Source: Caballeronia sp. NK8 (GTDB lineage: Bacteria > Pseudomonadota > Gammaproteobacteria > Burkholderiales > Burkholderiaceae). Taken from it: 64,000 nt of DNA. Location of the stretch: positions 1-64,000 of the forward strand of contig NZ_AP024327.1 in assembly GCF_018408855.1 (NCBI RefSeq). The letters are read 5' to 3'. Below are positions 54,132 through 63,231 of the stretch, piece after piece (within the stretch, counting starts at the first letter, position 1; each line of letters begins with the position of its first letter). The notes beneath the pieces were generated by a model that did no database searches, was not told where the DNA came from, and saw only the letters and a list, made by a program, of their open reading frames with translations. The position numbers and the translations under genes were made by a program.

Positions 54132-55160
54132 ATGAAGCTGAAACTCGCTGTTGCATTGTGCGCAGCCTTGGAACTCGTTTGCGCATCAGCCACGGCAGTG
54201 GCGAAGGACACGCCGGAGAAGCCCGAATTGCACATTGCGGCGGCGTCGACTGGCATCACATACCTGCCCATGCTCGTCGCCAAGCAGCGCGGTTATTTCA
54301 AGGACGAAGGGCTGGACGTAACCATCGCCGCATTTTCCGGAGGCTCAAAGACTCTGGAGGCCTTGTTGGGCGGCAGCTCCGATATGGTGGCGGGGGCCTA
54401 TTCGAACACGATCACCATGGCGACGAAGGGTCAGCATCTCGTCGTGGTGGCCGCACAAGTGATTTGCCCGGGCTGGATCTTTGGCGTATCTCAGAAACAC
54501 GAGACTGACGTCAAGTCGCCCAAGGATTTGAAGGGCATGCGAATCGGCGTGAGCGCGCCAGGCTCCAGCACGCACATGGCGGTCAACTATATCCTGCACA
54601 AGGCGGGCCTGCAGCCTTCGGACGTATCGATCATCGGCGTGGGGCAGGCGGCCGGTGCCGTTGCAGCGGTGCGCGCCGGGCAGATCGATGCGCTCATCGT
54701 CAATGATCCAAGTGCCACGATTCTGACGAAGGATGGCAGCCTGAGACCGCTCGAGAACATGCGTACGGCGGACGGCAATGTGAAGGTGTTCGGCTCGGAC
54801 TATCCCGAGTCGAGCGTATTCGCGACGCAGGACTTCATCGAAAAGAATCCCAAGACAGTCCAGGCAGTCGCCAATGCTATCGTGCGCGCGGAAAAGTGGA
54901 TAGCCAAGGCCACCCCGCAACAAGTCGCGGACAACGTGCCGCCACAGTTTTTGGGGGATAACAAGGCGCTCTATGCCGAGGCCTTCACGAACAGCCGCCG
55001 CTGCATCGCGCAGAACGGAGAGATCACGGCCAAAGGCGCACAGACGGTGCATGAGGTGCTTGCAGCCTTCGACCCTGCGGTAGCATCGGCCAAGATTGAC
55101 CTCGCCACGACCTATGACAATCGATTCGTCAGAAAGGCGGCGGCGGAGGTCCAGCCATGA
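54132..55160 (+). CDS. ABC transporter substrate-binding protein, NMT1/SsuA type (first)
   Basis: A 342-residue periplasmic receptor with a signal peptide cleaved near AVAK. YLPMLVAKQRGYFKDEGLDV is the standard NMT1/SsuA opening, followed by FSGGSKTLEALLGGSSDMVAGAYSNT and LKGMRIGVSAPGSSTHMAVNY. This family binds sulfonates, nitrate, pyrimidines and aromatic acids. GGGAGGAG lies upstream. A second, closely similar receptor is at 58491. It overlaps the ATPase gene by 4 bases. Confidence 0.9.
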   Translation: MKLKLAVALCAALELVCASATAVAKDTPEKPELHIAAASTGITYLPMLVAKQRGYFKDEGLDVTIAAFSGGSKTLEALLGGSSDMVAGAYSNTITMATKGQHLVVVAAQVICPGWIFGVSQKHETDVKSPKDLKGMRIGVSAPGSSTHMAVNYILHKAGLQPSDVSIIGVGQAAGAVAAVRAGQIDALIVNDPSATILTKDGSLRPLENMRTADGNVKVFGSDYPESSVFATQDFIEKNPKTVQAVANAIVRAEKWIAKATPQQVADNVPPQFLGDNKALYAEAFTNSRRCIAQNGEITAKGAQTVHEVLAAFDPAVASAKIDLATTYDNRFVRKAAAEVQP

Positions 55161-56011
55161 GCACCGCAGCCTATAGCGTCCCGGTCGACCGCCAACAAGC
55201 CGAAGTGCGCGAAGCGTTACGCTTCGACAACGTGACCTGCACGTTCGCCGGCAATGGCAAGCGCGCTCAGACCTACACCGCAGTTTCTGGTGGAACCTTG
55301 ACGATAAGGGACGGAGAGTTCGTCTCGATTGTCGGTCCCACCGGCTGCGGCAAGTCGACACTGCTGAACGTGGCCGCCGGCCTGACCCGGCCTTCGTCGG
55401 GTAGCCTGAGCGTGTTCGGCAAGAAGCTAACCCATGGTCTGAACACACAGGCTGCCTACCTGTTCCAGGTGGATGCGCTCATGCCATGGAAGACAGCCGA
55501 AGAGAACATTGCCATCGGCTTGATTTTTCGCGGAATGCCGCGCGAAGAAGCGCTGGATGTCGCCCGTGGATGGCTCGAGCGAGTGGGGCTGCAAGGGCAT
55601 GGGAAGAAATACCCGCATCAGATGTCTGGCGGCATGCGCAAGCGGGCCGGTCTCGCGCAAGCCCTGGCGCTCAATCCCCGCATCATTCTGATGGACGAAC
55701 CGTTCAGCGCGCTCGATATCCAGACCCGCCACCTCATGGAAAACGAGCTATTGCGACTATGGTCAAACGACCGCAAGTCCGTGATGTTCGTGACTCACGA
55801 TCTGGAAGAGGCTATCTCGCTTTCCGACCGGGTCATCGTGCTGTCGGCGGGGCCCGGGACGCGACCGATCGCCGAGTTCGAGATTGATCTCGAGCGGCCG
55901 CGCGAAATGTCGGAGATCCGGATGACACAGCGTTTCCTTCAACTGCACACCCAAATCTGGGACGTGCTTCGAGGCGAGGTCCTGAAAAGCTATGCGCGCA
56001 ATCGAGTTTAG
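55157..56011 (+). CDS. ABC transporter ATP-binding protein, SsuB/TauB type
   Basis: A 284-residue ATPase: Walker A GPTGCGKSTLL, Q-loop LFQVDALMPWKT, signature MSGGMRKRAGLAQAL, Walker B IILMDEPFSALD, H-loop FVTHDLEEA. The sequence LFQVDALMPW is typical of the nitrate/taurine/sulfonate class. It overlaps the permease gene by 20 bases. Confidence 0.92.
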   Translation: MSTAAYSVPVDRQQAEVREALRFDNVTCTFAGNGKRAQTYTAVSGGTLTIRDGEFVSIVGPTGCGKSTLLNVAAGLTRPSSGSLSVFGKKLTHGLNTQAAYLFQVDALMPWKTAEENIAIGLIFRGMPREEALDVARGWLERVGLQGHGKKYPHQMSGGMRKRAGLAQALALNPRIILMDEPFSALDIQTRHLMENELLRLWSNDRKSVMFVTHDLEEAISLSDRVIVLSAGPGTRPIAEFEIDLERPREMSEIRMTQRFLQLHTQIWDVLRGEVLKSYARNRV

Positions 56012-56798
56012 TCCAAACAATAGTTTCACTGTTCTGGTGACGCGGCTGGCAATTCTGTTCGGTGTCCTGTTCCTTTGGTGGCTCGGAACCTATCAGAAGT
56101 GGCTGTCTCCGTTCTTCTTTGGAGATCCGGTAGGTGTGGCTCGTCGCATTGTCGAGTGGTTCGTCACGGGCTCGGTCTTTCGCCATTTGTACACGACCCT
56201 GGTCGAGACCATGCTTGCGTTCGCAATTGGTACGGTTCTTGGATTGGGATGTGGCCTTTGGCTTGCGCTGAGCCCGTTCCTGGCGGTCGTATTCGATCCG
56301 TTCATCAAAGCAATGAACTCGATGCCGCGATTGATCTTTGCGCCCATTTTCGCGCTCTGGTTCGGACTGGGCATCTGGTCGAAAGTCGCTTTGGGCGTGA
56401 CGCTCGTCTTCTTCGTGGTCTTCTTCAACGTGTTTCAAGGCGTCCGCGAAGTGAGCCCGACCGTGCTGTCCAACACGCGGATGCTGGGCGCCAACTCGCG
56501 TCAACTGATGCGGCACGTGTATCTGCCGTCGGCGACGAGCTGGGTGTTTTCGAGCCTGCATAACGCAATCGGCATCGCCTTCGTCGGCAGCGTGGTGGGC
56601 GAGTATCTGGGCTCGGAGAAAGGGGTTGGCTACCTGATTTTGCTGGCTGAAGGCGTGTTCGATATCAACTCGGTCATAGCGGGGATTCTGGTGCTGACTG
56701 TGTTCGCGCTCGTGCTCGATACTGCCGTATCGATGATCGAAGACTACCTGCTGCGCTGGCGCCCCGTGGCCGGGCAGACCGTTGCCGCCAGCGCCTGA
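55992..56798 (+). CDS. ABC transporter permease, SsuC/TauC type
   Basis: A 268-residue inner-membrane permease with six segments. The EAA-type loop reads VLSNTRMLGANSRQLMRHVYLPSATSWVFSSL. AMNSMPRLIFAPIFALWFGLG and FVGSVVGEYLGSEKGVGYLI are family hallmarks. The start at 55992 overlaps the ATPase gene, so the transporter is one tightly coupled unit. Confidence 0.9.
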   Translation: MRAIEFSPNNSFTVLVTRLAILFGVLFLWWLGTYQKWLSPFFFGDPVGVARRIVEWFVTGSVFRHLYTTLVETMLAFAIGTVLGLGCGLWLALSPFLAVVFDPFIKAMNSMPRLIFAPIFALWFGLGIWSKVALGVTLVFFVVFFNVFQGVREVSPTVLSNTRMLGANSRQLMRHVYLPSATSWVFSSLHNAIGIAFVGSVVGEYLGSEKGVGYLILLAEGVFDINSVIAGILVLTVFALVLDTAVSMIEDYLLRWRPVAGQTVAASA

Positions 56799-56825
56799 GT
56801 GCGCGTTCAACCGTGAGGAACCAAA

Positions 56826-57581
56826 TTGCAGACGAACAAAATCAATCTGACGGAGCGCGTCGCGGTCGTGACTGGCGGCGCGCAAGGCATCGGTCTTGAG
56901 GTCGGCCGCCGGCTGCTCGAGTCAGGTGCCCGGCTCGTGGTCTGGGACGTCAATCCTGCCGGCATCGAGCAGGCCCGTACCCAGCTGAGCGAGCACGACG
57001 TTCACTTCGAGCGCGTCGACATTGCCGACTATGCGAGCGTGCAAGCGGCTGTCGCGGGCACTTTGAAATCGATGGGGCGTATCGATATCCTGATCAACAA
57101 CGCGGCGATTGTCGGCCCGAATGCGCCGCTGATCGACTATCCGATCGATATCTGGAAGCAGGTGATGGATATCGACGTGAATGGCACTTTCCACTGCTGC
57201 CGTGCTGTGGTCCCGGAAATGGTCCGCCAGAACTATGGCCGCATCGTGAATCTTGCCTCGGTCGCTGGCAAAGAAGGTAACCCGAATGCGGCGGCCTACA
57301 GCTCGGCCAAGGCCGCGGTCATCGCCATGACCAAGTCACTGGGAAAGGAGTTGGCGCGTCACGACATTGCGGTCAATTGCGTCACCCCTGCCGTCGCGCG
57401 CACACCTGGCGCGATGGAGCAGGCGCCCGAACATATCGAGTACATGTTGGGCAAGATCCCGCGCGGCCGATTCCTCGAACTCAATGAGGCCGCCGCCATG
57501 ATCGCCTGGCTTGCCAGCGAAGAAAACTCCTTTACCACCGGAGCGGTGTTCGACCTCTCTGGCGGCCGCGCCACCTACTGA
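56826..57581 (+). CDS. Short-chain dehydrogenase/reductase
   Basis: A classical SDR of 251 residues. The cofactor motif is TGGAQGIG (16-23), with NNAA at 91-94, and the catalytic Ser145, Tyr158 and Lys162 (YSSAK) are all present. The acidic Asp41 after the second strand favours NAD. The start is TTG 56826, with GAGGA upstream. With an SMP-30 lactonase in the same operon, a role in oxidising a sugar or polyol to a lactone is plausible, but other hydroxyl substrates are possible. Confidence 0.9.
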   Translation: MQTNKINLTERVAVVTGGAQGIGLEVGRRLLESGARLVVWDVNPAGIEQARTQLSEHDVHFERVDIADYASVQAAVAGTLKSMGRIDILINNAAIVGPNAPLIDYPIDIWKQVMDIDVNGTFHCCRAVVPEMVRQNYGRIVNLASVAGKEGNPNAAAYSSAKAAVIAMTKSLGKELARHDIAVNCVTPAVARTPGAMEQAPEHIEYMLGKIPRGRFLELNEAAAMIAWLASEENSFTTGAVFDLSGGRATY

Positions 57582-57596
57582 AACGAGCATACCTAT

Positions 57597-58439
57597 ATGA
57601 AGCTGTTGCGCTACGGTTCACCCGGCCAGGAGAAGCCGGGCCTACTCGATGCCGAGGGAAATATCCGGGACTTGTCGAACCATGTTGCCGACATTGCCGG
57701 CGAAGCTCTGCTACCGGATAGCCTCGCACGCCTGAAGGCGCTGGATACCGCGTCGTTACCGCGCGTGGAAGGCAGTCCGCGCCTGGGCTCCTGCGTGGGT
57801 GGCACCCGCAAGTTTATCTGCATCGGCTTGAATTACTCTGACCACGCAGCGGAAACCGGTGCCACGGTCCCGCCGGAGCCCATCATCTTCATGAAGGCTA
57901 CGAGCGCGATCGTGGGCCCGAACGACTCGATCGAGATTCCACGCGACTCGCTCAAGACCGACTGGGAAGTGGAATTGGGCGTGGTTATCGGAAAGACAGC
58001 CAAGTACGTCAGCGAAGCCGATGCCATGAACCATGTTGCGGGCTATTGCGTCATCAACGATGTGTCCGAGCGCGCGTTCCAGGCGGAGCGTCAGGGCCAA
58101 TGGACCAAGGGCAAGTCGGCGGATACCTTCGGTCCGACCGGGCCCTGGCTCGTTACCGCAGACGAGGTTGCCGACCCGCAGACGCTGCCGATGTGGCTGG
58201 AAGTCAACGGGCATCGCTATCAGAACGGCAGTACGGTCACCATGGTGTATGGCGTGCGCTACCTGGTGTCATACCTGTCGCAGTTCATGTCATTGCAGCC
58301 GGGCGACATTATTTCCACGGGCACACCGCCCGGCGTCGGCCTGGGGCAAAAGCCTCCGGTCTATCTGAAGCCGGGCGATATCGTGACGCTGGGCATCGAG
58401 GGCCTCGGGCAGCAGCGGCAGAACGTCGTGCAGGGTTGA
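57597..58439 (+). CDS. Fumarylacetoacetate hydrolase family protein
   Basis: A 280-residue FAH-fold enzyme. FICIGLNYSDHAAETG and FMKATSAIVGPND lead to the metal site Glu124, Glu126 and Asp155 (DWEVELGVVIG, NDVSERA). TGPWLVTADEV and ISTGTPPGVGLGQKP are conserved. The closest functions are hydrolases of 2,4-diketo acids, as in the oxidative L-fucose/L-rhamnose route, and decarboxylases of catechol meta-cleavage. It starts 15 bases after the SDR and is followed by the second binding protein. Confidence 0.88.
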   Translation: MKLLRYGSPGQEKPGLLDAEGNIRDLSNHVADIAGEALLPDSLARLKALDTASLPRVEGSPRLGSCVGGTRKFICIGLNYSDHAAETGATVPPEPIIFMKATSAIVGPNDSIEIPRDSLKTDWEVELGVVIGKTAKYVSEADAMNHVAGYCVINDVSERAFQAERQGQWTKGKSADTFGPTGPWLVTADEVADPQTLPMWLEVNGHRYQNGSTVTMVYGVRYLVSYLSQFMSLQPGDIISTGTPPGVGLGQKPPVYLKPGDIVTLGIEGLGQQRQNVVQG

Positions 58440-58490
58440 ACGCTTCACGACACGGTCCTGCAAGAGACATTTCAACGGAGACAAACCATC

Positions 58491-59516
58491 GTGGCAGCGC
58501 TTTGGCGTCAAGTTTCTATCGCATTGGCAACCTTCGCCGCCGTCTCGAATGCGTCGGCCGCCGGCGGCGCGCCTGTACCGGAAAAGCCCAGGCTACATCT
58601 GGCGGCGGCGGGTGTCGGCTTTCCTTACTTGCCGTTCGTCATTGCAGACAGTCGGGGATACTTCAAACAGGCCGGGTTGGAAGTTGAAATCGGCGTATTC
58701 AGCGGCGGCGCCAAGGCACTCCAGGCAATGATGGGCGGCAGCGCCGACATTGTGGCGGGTGCCTACTCCAACACGATAACCATGGCCGCCAAAGGGCAAA
58801 AGCTGGTCTCGTTCGTGACCCTGGCGTCGTGCCCCGGCTGGGTATTTGGTGCGACCCGCGCGAGCCACGCCAAGGTCAGGACTTATGCGGACCTCAAGGG
58901 CATGCGCATTGGCGTGAGCTCGCCCGGATCGAGTTTTCACATGGGCGTGAACTATCTGCTGAGCAAGTCTGGCGTAAAGCCCAGCGACGTGTCCATCATA
59001 GGTGTGGGCTCATCTGCCGGGGCGATTGCCGCAGCACGCAGTGGTCAGATCGACGCGTTGATGAGCAACGACCCGGTCGCCACCGTTCTGCAGGACAGCG
59101 GCGATCTGTTTCCGTTGGCCGTGATGCGAGACCCAACCGGTACGCGCGCGACACTGGGCGGCGACTATCCGGAAGCTGCCATCTACACAAGCAAAGACTT
59201 TCTCGTCAAGTATCCGAACACCGTGCAAGCGGTAACGAATGCCATCCTCGAGGCTGAGCGCTGGATGGCGCACGCAACGCCTGAGCAGGTCGCCGCCGCC
59301 GTGCCGCCGCAATATGCGCTAGCCGAGAAGGATGTCTTCGCGCGTGCCTACGCCAACATGCAAAGCTGCATTTCACGCGATGGCCTGATGACGGACGCTG
59401 CCGCGCATACCGTGCACGATGTTTTAACCGCATTCGATCCCGAGATTGGCAAAGCCTCGATCGACCTGAAGGCTACATACGACAACCATTTCGTCGAGAA
59501 TGCGGACAAGCGCTGA
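58491..59516 (+). CDS. ABC transporter substrate-binding protein, NMT1/SsuA type (second)
   Basis: A 341-residue paralogue of the receptor at 54132: both share PEKP-LH-AAA, FSGG-K-L-A--GGS-D-VAGAYSNTITMA-KGQ, KGMRIGVS-PGSS-HM-VNY and TYDN-FV near the end. A signal peptide is present (ATFAAVSNASA). The start is GTG 58491 with GGAG upstream. No second ATPase or permease lies next to it, so both receptors probably feed one channel and widen its substrate range. Confidence 0.88.
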   Translation: MAALWRQVSIALATFAAVSNASAAGGAPVPEKPRLHLAAAGVGFPYLPFVIADSRGYFKQAGLEVEIGVFSGGAKALQAMMGGSADIVAGAYSNTITMAAKGQKLVSFVTLASCPGWVFGATRASHAKVRTYADLKGMRIGVSSPGSSFHMGVNYLLSKSGVKPSDVSIIGVGSSAGAIAAARSGQIDALMSNDPVATVLQDSGDLFPLAVMRDPTGTRATLGGDYPEAAIYTSKDFLVKYPNTVQAVTNAILEAERWMAHATPEQVAAAVPPQYALAEKDVFARAYANMQSCISRDGLMTDAAAHTVHDVLTAFDPEIGKASIDLKATYDNHFVENADKR

Positions 59517-59532
59517 ACTGAGGAGACTAAAC

Positions 59533-60456
59533 ATGGAGAGCGGCGTCCGCATCGTGGCGGAAGGCTTGATGTTCCCCGAGGGACCGGTCGCGATGTCTGA
59601 TGGCTCGATCGTGCTGGTCGAAATCGAGCGTGAGACCATCAGTCGCGTATCCGCAGACGGCACGGTGAGCGTCCTTGCGGAAACAGGCGGAGGGCCGAAC
59701 GGTTTGGCTTTAGGCCCGGATGGTGCCTTCTACATCTGCAACAACGGGGGGTTCCTTTTCCGTACCGTTGCCGGACTCAATCGCACTCGACCCGGTATTC
59801 ATCCAAGCTATACGAGTGGCCGCATCGAACGGTTCGACCCGCGTACGGGTACGCTGACGACGCTCTACGACCGTTGTGGCGATCATCCGCTGTGCGGCCC
59901 TAACGACATCGTCTTCGACCACGAAGGCGGCTTTTATTTCACCGATTTTGGCAAGAACCGTCTGCGCGATCGCGATCACGCCGGTCTATATTACGGGCGA
60001 GCCGACGGGTCGATGATTGTCGAAGTCGCTTATCCGCTTACCACAGCGAATGGTGTCGGTTTGTCGCCGGACGATCGCGTCGTCTATGTGGCGGAGACTG
60101 AGACGGCGCGCTTATGGGCTTTCGATCTGGAGGCGCCTGGCAGGGCACGCAAGCATCCTTATCCATCCCCGCACGGCGGGCGTCTCGTGTGCGGGCTTCC
60201 GGGTTACCAGCGATTCGATAGTCTGGCAGTGGACGTGGAAGGAAATATCTGCGTGGCCACGCTGGTCACCGGCTGTATTACCGTGGTCGCGCCGTCTGGC
60301 GAGGTGATGCGGCAAGTCACGGTGCCGGACGGCATGGTGACAAACATCTGCTTCGGTGGCGCCGATATGAAGACGGCATTTGTCACGATGTCCGGCACCG
60401 GACGTCTGGGTGCGTTGTCCTGGCCGCAAGCGGGGTTGAAGCTTGCCTATTCGTGA
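59533..60456 (+). CDS. SMP-30/gluconolactonase-type beta-propeller
   Basis: A 307-residue six-bladed propeller lactonase. The metal-site Glu is in MFPEGPVAM near the N-terminus. GGGPNGLALGPDGAFYICNNGG, CGPNDIVFDHEGGFYFTDF and LTTANGVGLSPDDRVVYVAET carry the Asn and Asp ligands. It would hydrolyse a sugar-acid or related lactone made by the SDR. AGGAGA precedes ATG 59533. The gene ends the operon and overlaps the convergent LysR gene by 10 bases. Confidence 0.88.
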   Translation: MESGVRIVAEGLMFPEGPVAMSDGSIVLVEIERETISRVSADGTVSVLAETGGGPNGLALGPDGAFYICNNGGFLFRTVAGLNRTRPGIHPSYTSGRIERFDPRTGTLTTLYDRCGDHPLCGPNDIVFDHEGGFYFTDFGKNRLRDRDHAGLYYGRADGSMIVEVAYPLTTANGVGLSPDDRVVYVAETETARLWAFDLEAPGRARKHPYPSPHGGRLVCGLPGYQRFDSLAVDVEGNICVATLVTGCITVVAPSGEVMRQVTVPDGMVTNICFGGADMKTAFVTMSGTGRLGALSWPQAGLKLAYS

Positions 60457-61397
60457 TTGGCTTGCTGCTGCGCACTTGCAAGCAGATGCTTGAGAAAGAG
60501 CTGGACTGGCGCGGGGAGCGACTCCGCCTCGCGCACACAGATTTTCCAATGCCGCTCGGCCCAAGGTTCGTCCAGCAACACGGCGACCAGGGGAGCAGAA
60601 CTGACATATCGTTCGGCATGATGCTCGGGCACCAGCCCGACACCGAGCCGCGCCTCGACCATGCTGCGTACCGGCTCGAAACCATTGACCCGGATGGAAA
60701 GCTTGAGCGGATGGTCAAGGTCCGCCGCCGCGCGCAGCACCAGCGAATTCAGATAGCTGCCTTCCTGAGGCCCGACGAGCGGATACTCGGCCACCTCGCG
60801 GAACCTCACTCGGCCAGCGCGGCTGAGTGGATGATCGGGCGGCATGATGACGACCAGCCGGTCGCTGCGGTAGGGATAGACCTGCAGCCCGGCGGTGACC
60901 GTGGTGCCGCCGAACACGCCGATATCCGCGGTGTTTTCGGCCACGGCGCGAACGACCGCGGGGCTCAGGCTCTCTTGCAGGTCGATGCGCAGACCGGGAT
61001 GTCCGTCCAGAAAAACGCGGATATCTTTGGCGATGTACTGCACGATGGTCGAGAGGCTGGCGTGTAGCCGAATCTGACCACGCACCCCTTCGGCGTGGTC
61101 AAGCAGCTCGCTCTCCATATGTTGAATGTCGCGCAGAAGCGTGCGGGCGTGTTGCAGCAGTGCCGCCGCCGCGACTGTCAGTTCCAGGCCCTTGTTGCTG
61201 CGCACGAACAGGGCAGTCTTGAGCAGGTCCTCGAGCTGCGACATGCGCTTGCTGAGAGCCGAAGGAGCGATATTCTCGAATTCTGCTGCCCGCGCGATGC
61301 TGCCGTGCTCACAGACGGCGATAAACAGCTTCAGCGATTGTAGGTCGAAACGCAACTGAGTCTCCTGAGCGCGGTCTTCTCGCCGCGACGCATTCAT
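60447..61397 (-). CDS. LysR-family transcriptional regulator
   Basis: A 316-residue LTTR. The N-terminal helix-turn-helix is GSIARAAEFENIAPSALSKR, and the effector domain has RGQIRLHASLSTIVQYIAKD and ADIGVFGGTTVTAGLQVYPYRSD. It is convergent with the end of the leuCDB-like operon and overlaps it, so it is the best local candidate for its regulator, although LTTRs are more often divergent from their targets. Confidence 0.9.
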   Translation of the reverse strand: MNASRREDRAQETQLRFDLQSLKLFIAVCEHGSIARAAEFENIAPSALSKRMSQLEDLLKTALFVRSNKGLELTVAAAALLQHARTLLRDIQHMESELLDHAEGVRGQIRLHASLSTIVQYIAKDIRVFLDGHPGLRIDLQESLSPAVVRAVAENTADIGVFGGTTVTAGLQVYPYRSDRLVVIMPPDHPLSRAGRVRFREVAEYPLVGPQEGSYLNSLVLRAAADLDHPLKLSIRVNGFEPVRSMVEARLGVGLVPEHHAERYVSSAPLVAVLLDEPWAERHWKICVREAESLPAPVQLFLKHLLASAQQQANHE

Positions 61398-61669
61398 GTG
61401 AAGCGAGAATAGTCACGGAGTCGGTGGCAAGTCAACCGGCGCAGATTGCGTACGCTAGAGCGATCGCCGCATGTCTGGGGCATCGCAAGCTTCAATTTGT
61501 CGAAGCCTGGCACCGTCGCGGCGAATCTCGCAAAGACGGCGCGCCAGAAAACGACTGCCGCAGTGAGGGTCCGGCCGATGAAGATGAACGCGACCATCCG
61601 ATTTTCTGGCGCAACCCAATCTTTTAGCGATGCACCTTCTGACCTCACAGCCAGTACGCGATGGTGACC

Positions 61670-62281
61670 CTACGCGAGGAGCGTTTTAACCAGCTCGTGT
61701 GTTGAAGGGGCATCGAATTTCTTGAGCAGCTTTCCTCGGAAGACCTCGACTGTCCGAGGGCTGATCCCAAGCGCTATGCCGATCTCCTTGGCAGTCTGAT
61801 TCTGGATGAGCAACGCGGCCACATCGCGTTCGCGCTTGGTCATCGAATTCTTGGCCGCTGCGATCAACTTGTTGGCGGAGCTTGCTCCGCCTGACAGACT
61901 TGCTGCGACGCCCATCTCGGAGAAGAACCAGAGCGCTTCGCGGTATGGGTCGTCACGATGTTCGCTGACGCCCGTCACGTTCACCCAGAAGAGCTCACCA
62001 TCGAGCCTCTGCATCGCGCGAGGTTCGGTGATTCGACCAAACTTCTTCAGCGCCGGAATCACACGCGCACCGAACCTCCTGAAAGCCTCCTCGTTCGGGT
62101 AAAGAATTCGTACCGTCTGTCCGATCAGCACGTCGCCGTCCGCGCGAAACATATTCCGGAATTGCAGGTTGCAGGCGGATATCGTGCGCTGACGCGTGAC
62201 CATGAGGGCAACCGGGACGTCCTCGAAAACCTGCTGATAATCGATCGGCCCGATGCCGGGCGCAGTTGGTGTTGTCCGCAA
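61670..62281 (-). CDS. PAS-LuxR transcriptional regulator
   Basis: A 203-residue regulator. An N-terminal PAS domain (YQQVFEDVPVALMVTRQRTI, then FWVNVTGVSEHRDDPYREAL) is joined to a C-terminal LuxR/FixJ helix-turn-helix (MTKRERDVAALLIQNQTAKE, then IGISPRTVEV-type LGISPRTVEVFRGKLLKKF). The start is TTG 62281, because GAGGAGG lies five bases upstream; the longer open frame to 63007 only crosses the isochorismatase gene. It is divergent from that gene, 117 bases away, and probably controls it. Confidence 0.85.
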   Translation of the reverse strand: MRTTPTAPGIGPIDYQQVFEDVPVALMVTRQRTISACNLQFRNMFRADGDVLIGQTVRILYPNEEAFRRFGARVIPALKKFGRITEPRAMQRLDGELFWVNVTGVSEHRDDPYREALWFFSEMGVAASLSGGASSANKLIAAAKNSMTKRERDVAALLIQNQTAKEIGIALGISPRTVEVFRGKLLKKFDAPSTHELVKTLLA

Positions 62282-62310
62282 TGCGGCCTCCTCGCTGTAG
62301 GGTGATTCCG

Positions 62311-62327
62311 TACGTAATCGATACGTA
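62311..62327. promoter_or_regulatory. Repeat-containing dyad in the divergent promoter
   Basis: TACGTA-ATCGA-TACGTA at 62311-62327 gives two copies of a self-complementary hexamer within the 117-bp gap between the PAS-LuxR gene and the isochorismatase gene. It is the only clear symmetry in the gap and a likely site for the LuxR-type regulator or RNA polymerase competition. Function is inferred. Confidence 0.5.
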
Positions 62328-62398
62328 TTGGTGTAAGTATCCTGCACTCGTAGACTCTTAAGTGCAATGACTTTCAACCTGTTGACTTGGAGGAAGAA

Positions 62399-63019
62399 AT
62401 GGACGACTACAAGAATCGCTCGTATGGAGCCGTCGGGATTGGTATGAAGGGGAAGATCGGAATCGTCGTCGTGGATTATCAACTCGCGTTCACCGATCCG
62501 AAATATCCGCTCGGCGGAGCGCCGCTCGTCATGCGCGGGCTTGAAAATACGGCGCGTCTGCTCAAGATCGCCCGGGCGCACAACGTACCTGTCGCGACCT
62601 GTTTCACCGCCTATAAATGCGAGCGCGACATGCCGTACTGGAAGGTGGCCGCGGTTCGCGATCAGTTCAGACTGGACCATCCAAGTTCGGCTCTGGACCC
62701 GCTGATTTACGACGAAAACTACGACGTCGTGGTCTGCAAGTCCGGGCCGTCGATATTCTTCCAGACGCCAGTCGTCCCGTATTTCATTAAGGAGGGCGTA
62801 GAGACTATTATCGTCACTGGCTGCAACACGAGCGGATGTATCCGTGCATCCACCATCGACAGTTTCCAGTGGGGTTTCCGTACGGTCGTTCCTGAAGACT
62901 GTGTCGGCGATATCGAAGAAGGACCGCACCGCGACAACCTGCGCGATGTGGCCCGGCGATACGCAGATGTGTCGAGCGCCGACGAAGTGATCGCGTATAT
63001 CAAGCAATCGACGAGCTAA
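62399..63019 (+). CDS. Isochorismatase-fold cysteine hydrolase (N-carbamoylsarcosine amidase-like)
   Basis: A 206-residue hydrolase with the catalytic triad Asp26 (VVVDYQ), Lys114 (VCKSGPS) and Cys147 (GCNTSGCIRAS). The spacing and TSGCIRAS are those of N-carbamoylsarcosine amidohydrolases and related amidases, rather than of true isochorismatases, which lack the Cys. GGAGGAA lies directly upstream of ATG 62399. It probably hydrolyses an amide or carbamoyl compound brought in by the MFS carrier encoded next. Confidence 0.87.
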   Translation: MDDYKNRSYGAVGIGMKGKIGIVVVDYQLAFTDPKYPLGGAPLVMRGLENTARLLKIARAHNVPVATCFTAYKCERDMPYWKVAAVRDQFRLDHPSSALDPLIYDENYDVVVCKSGPSIFFQTPVVPYFIKEGVETIIVTGCNTSGCIRASTIDSFQWGFRTVVPEDCVGDIEEGPHRDNLRDVARRYADVSSADEVIAYIKQSTS

Positions 63020-63053
63020 CCGCTTGCGTCGCTCCGCTTATCGACCTGATCGC

Positions 63054-63080
63054 GAACGCTGCGGAGTGACCGCGGCGTTC
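63054..63080 (+). terminator. Hairpin after the amidohydrolase gene
   Basis: GAACGCTGCGG (63054-63064) pairs with CCGCGGCGTTC (63070-63080) as an 11-bp stem with one T-G wobble and a 5-base loop, 35 bases after the stop. No T-run follows, so the terminator call is tentative. Confidence 0.4.
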
Positions 63081-63231
63081 CGATCGGGGAATGCGGAAGC
63101 AGTGAAGCGCATGGTTTCACCCTCTTGATCGGCTCGGCGTCGTGCTGCGCCGCACCCTACCCAAACCATGTCTACTTTCGTCGCGAGCGATCCGGTGGCG
63201 GCGCGCGGTCGACATACTCACGGAGGCTCCC

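Noticed and set aside
61670..63007. A longer 445-codon version of the PAS-LuxR gene
   Set aside because: The extra N-terminal 242 codons lie entirely over the isochorismatase-fold gene and the intergenic gap and have no domain; the GAGGAGG-TTG start at 62281 explains the gene.
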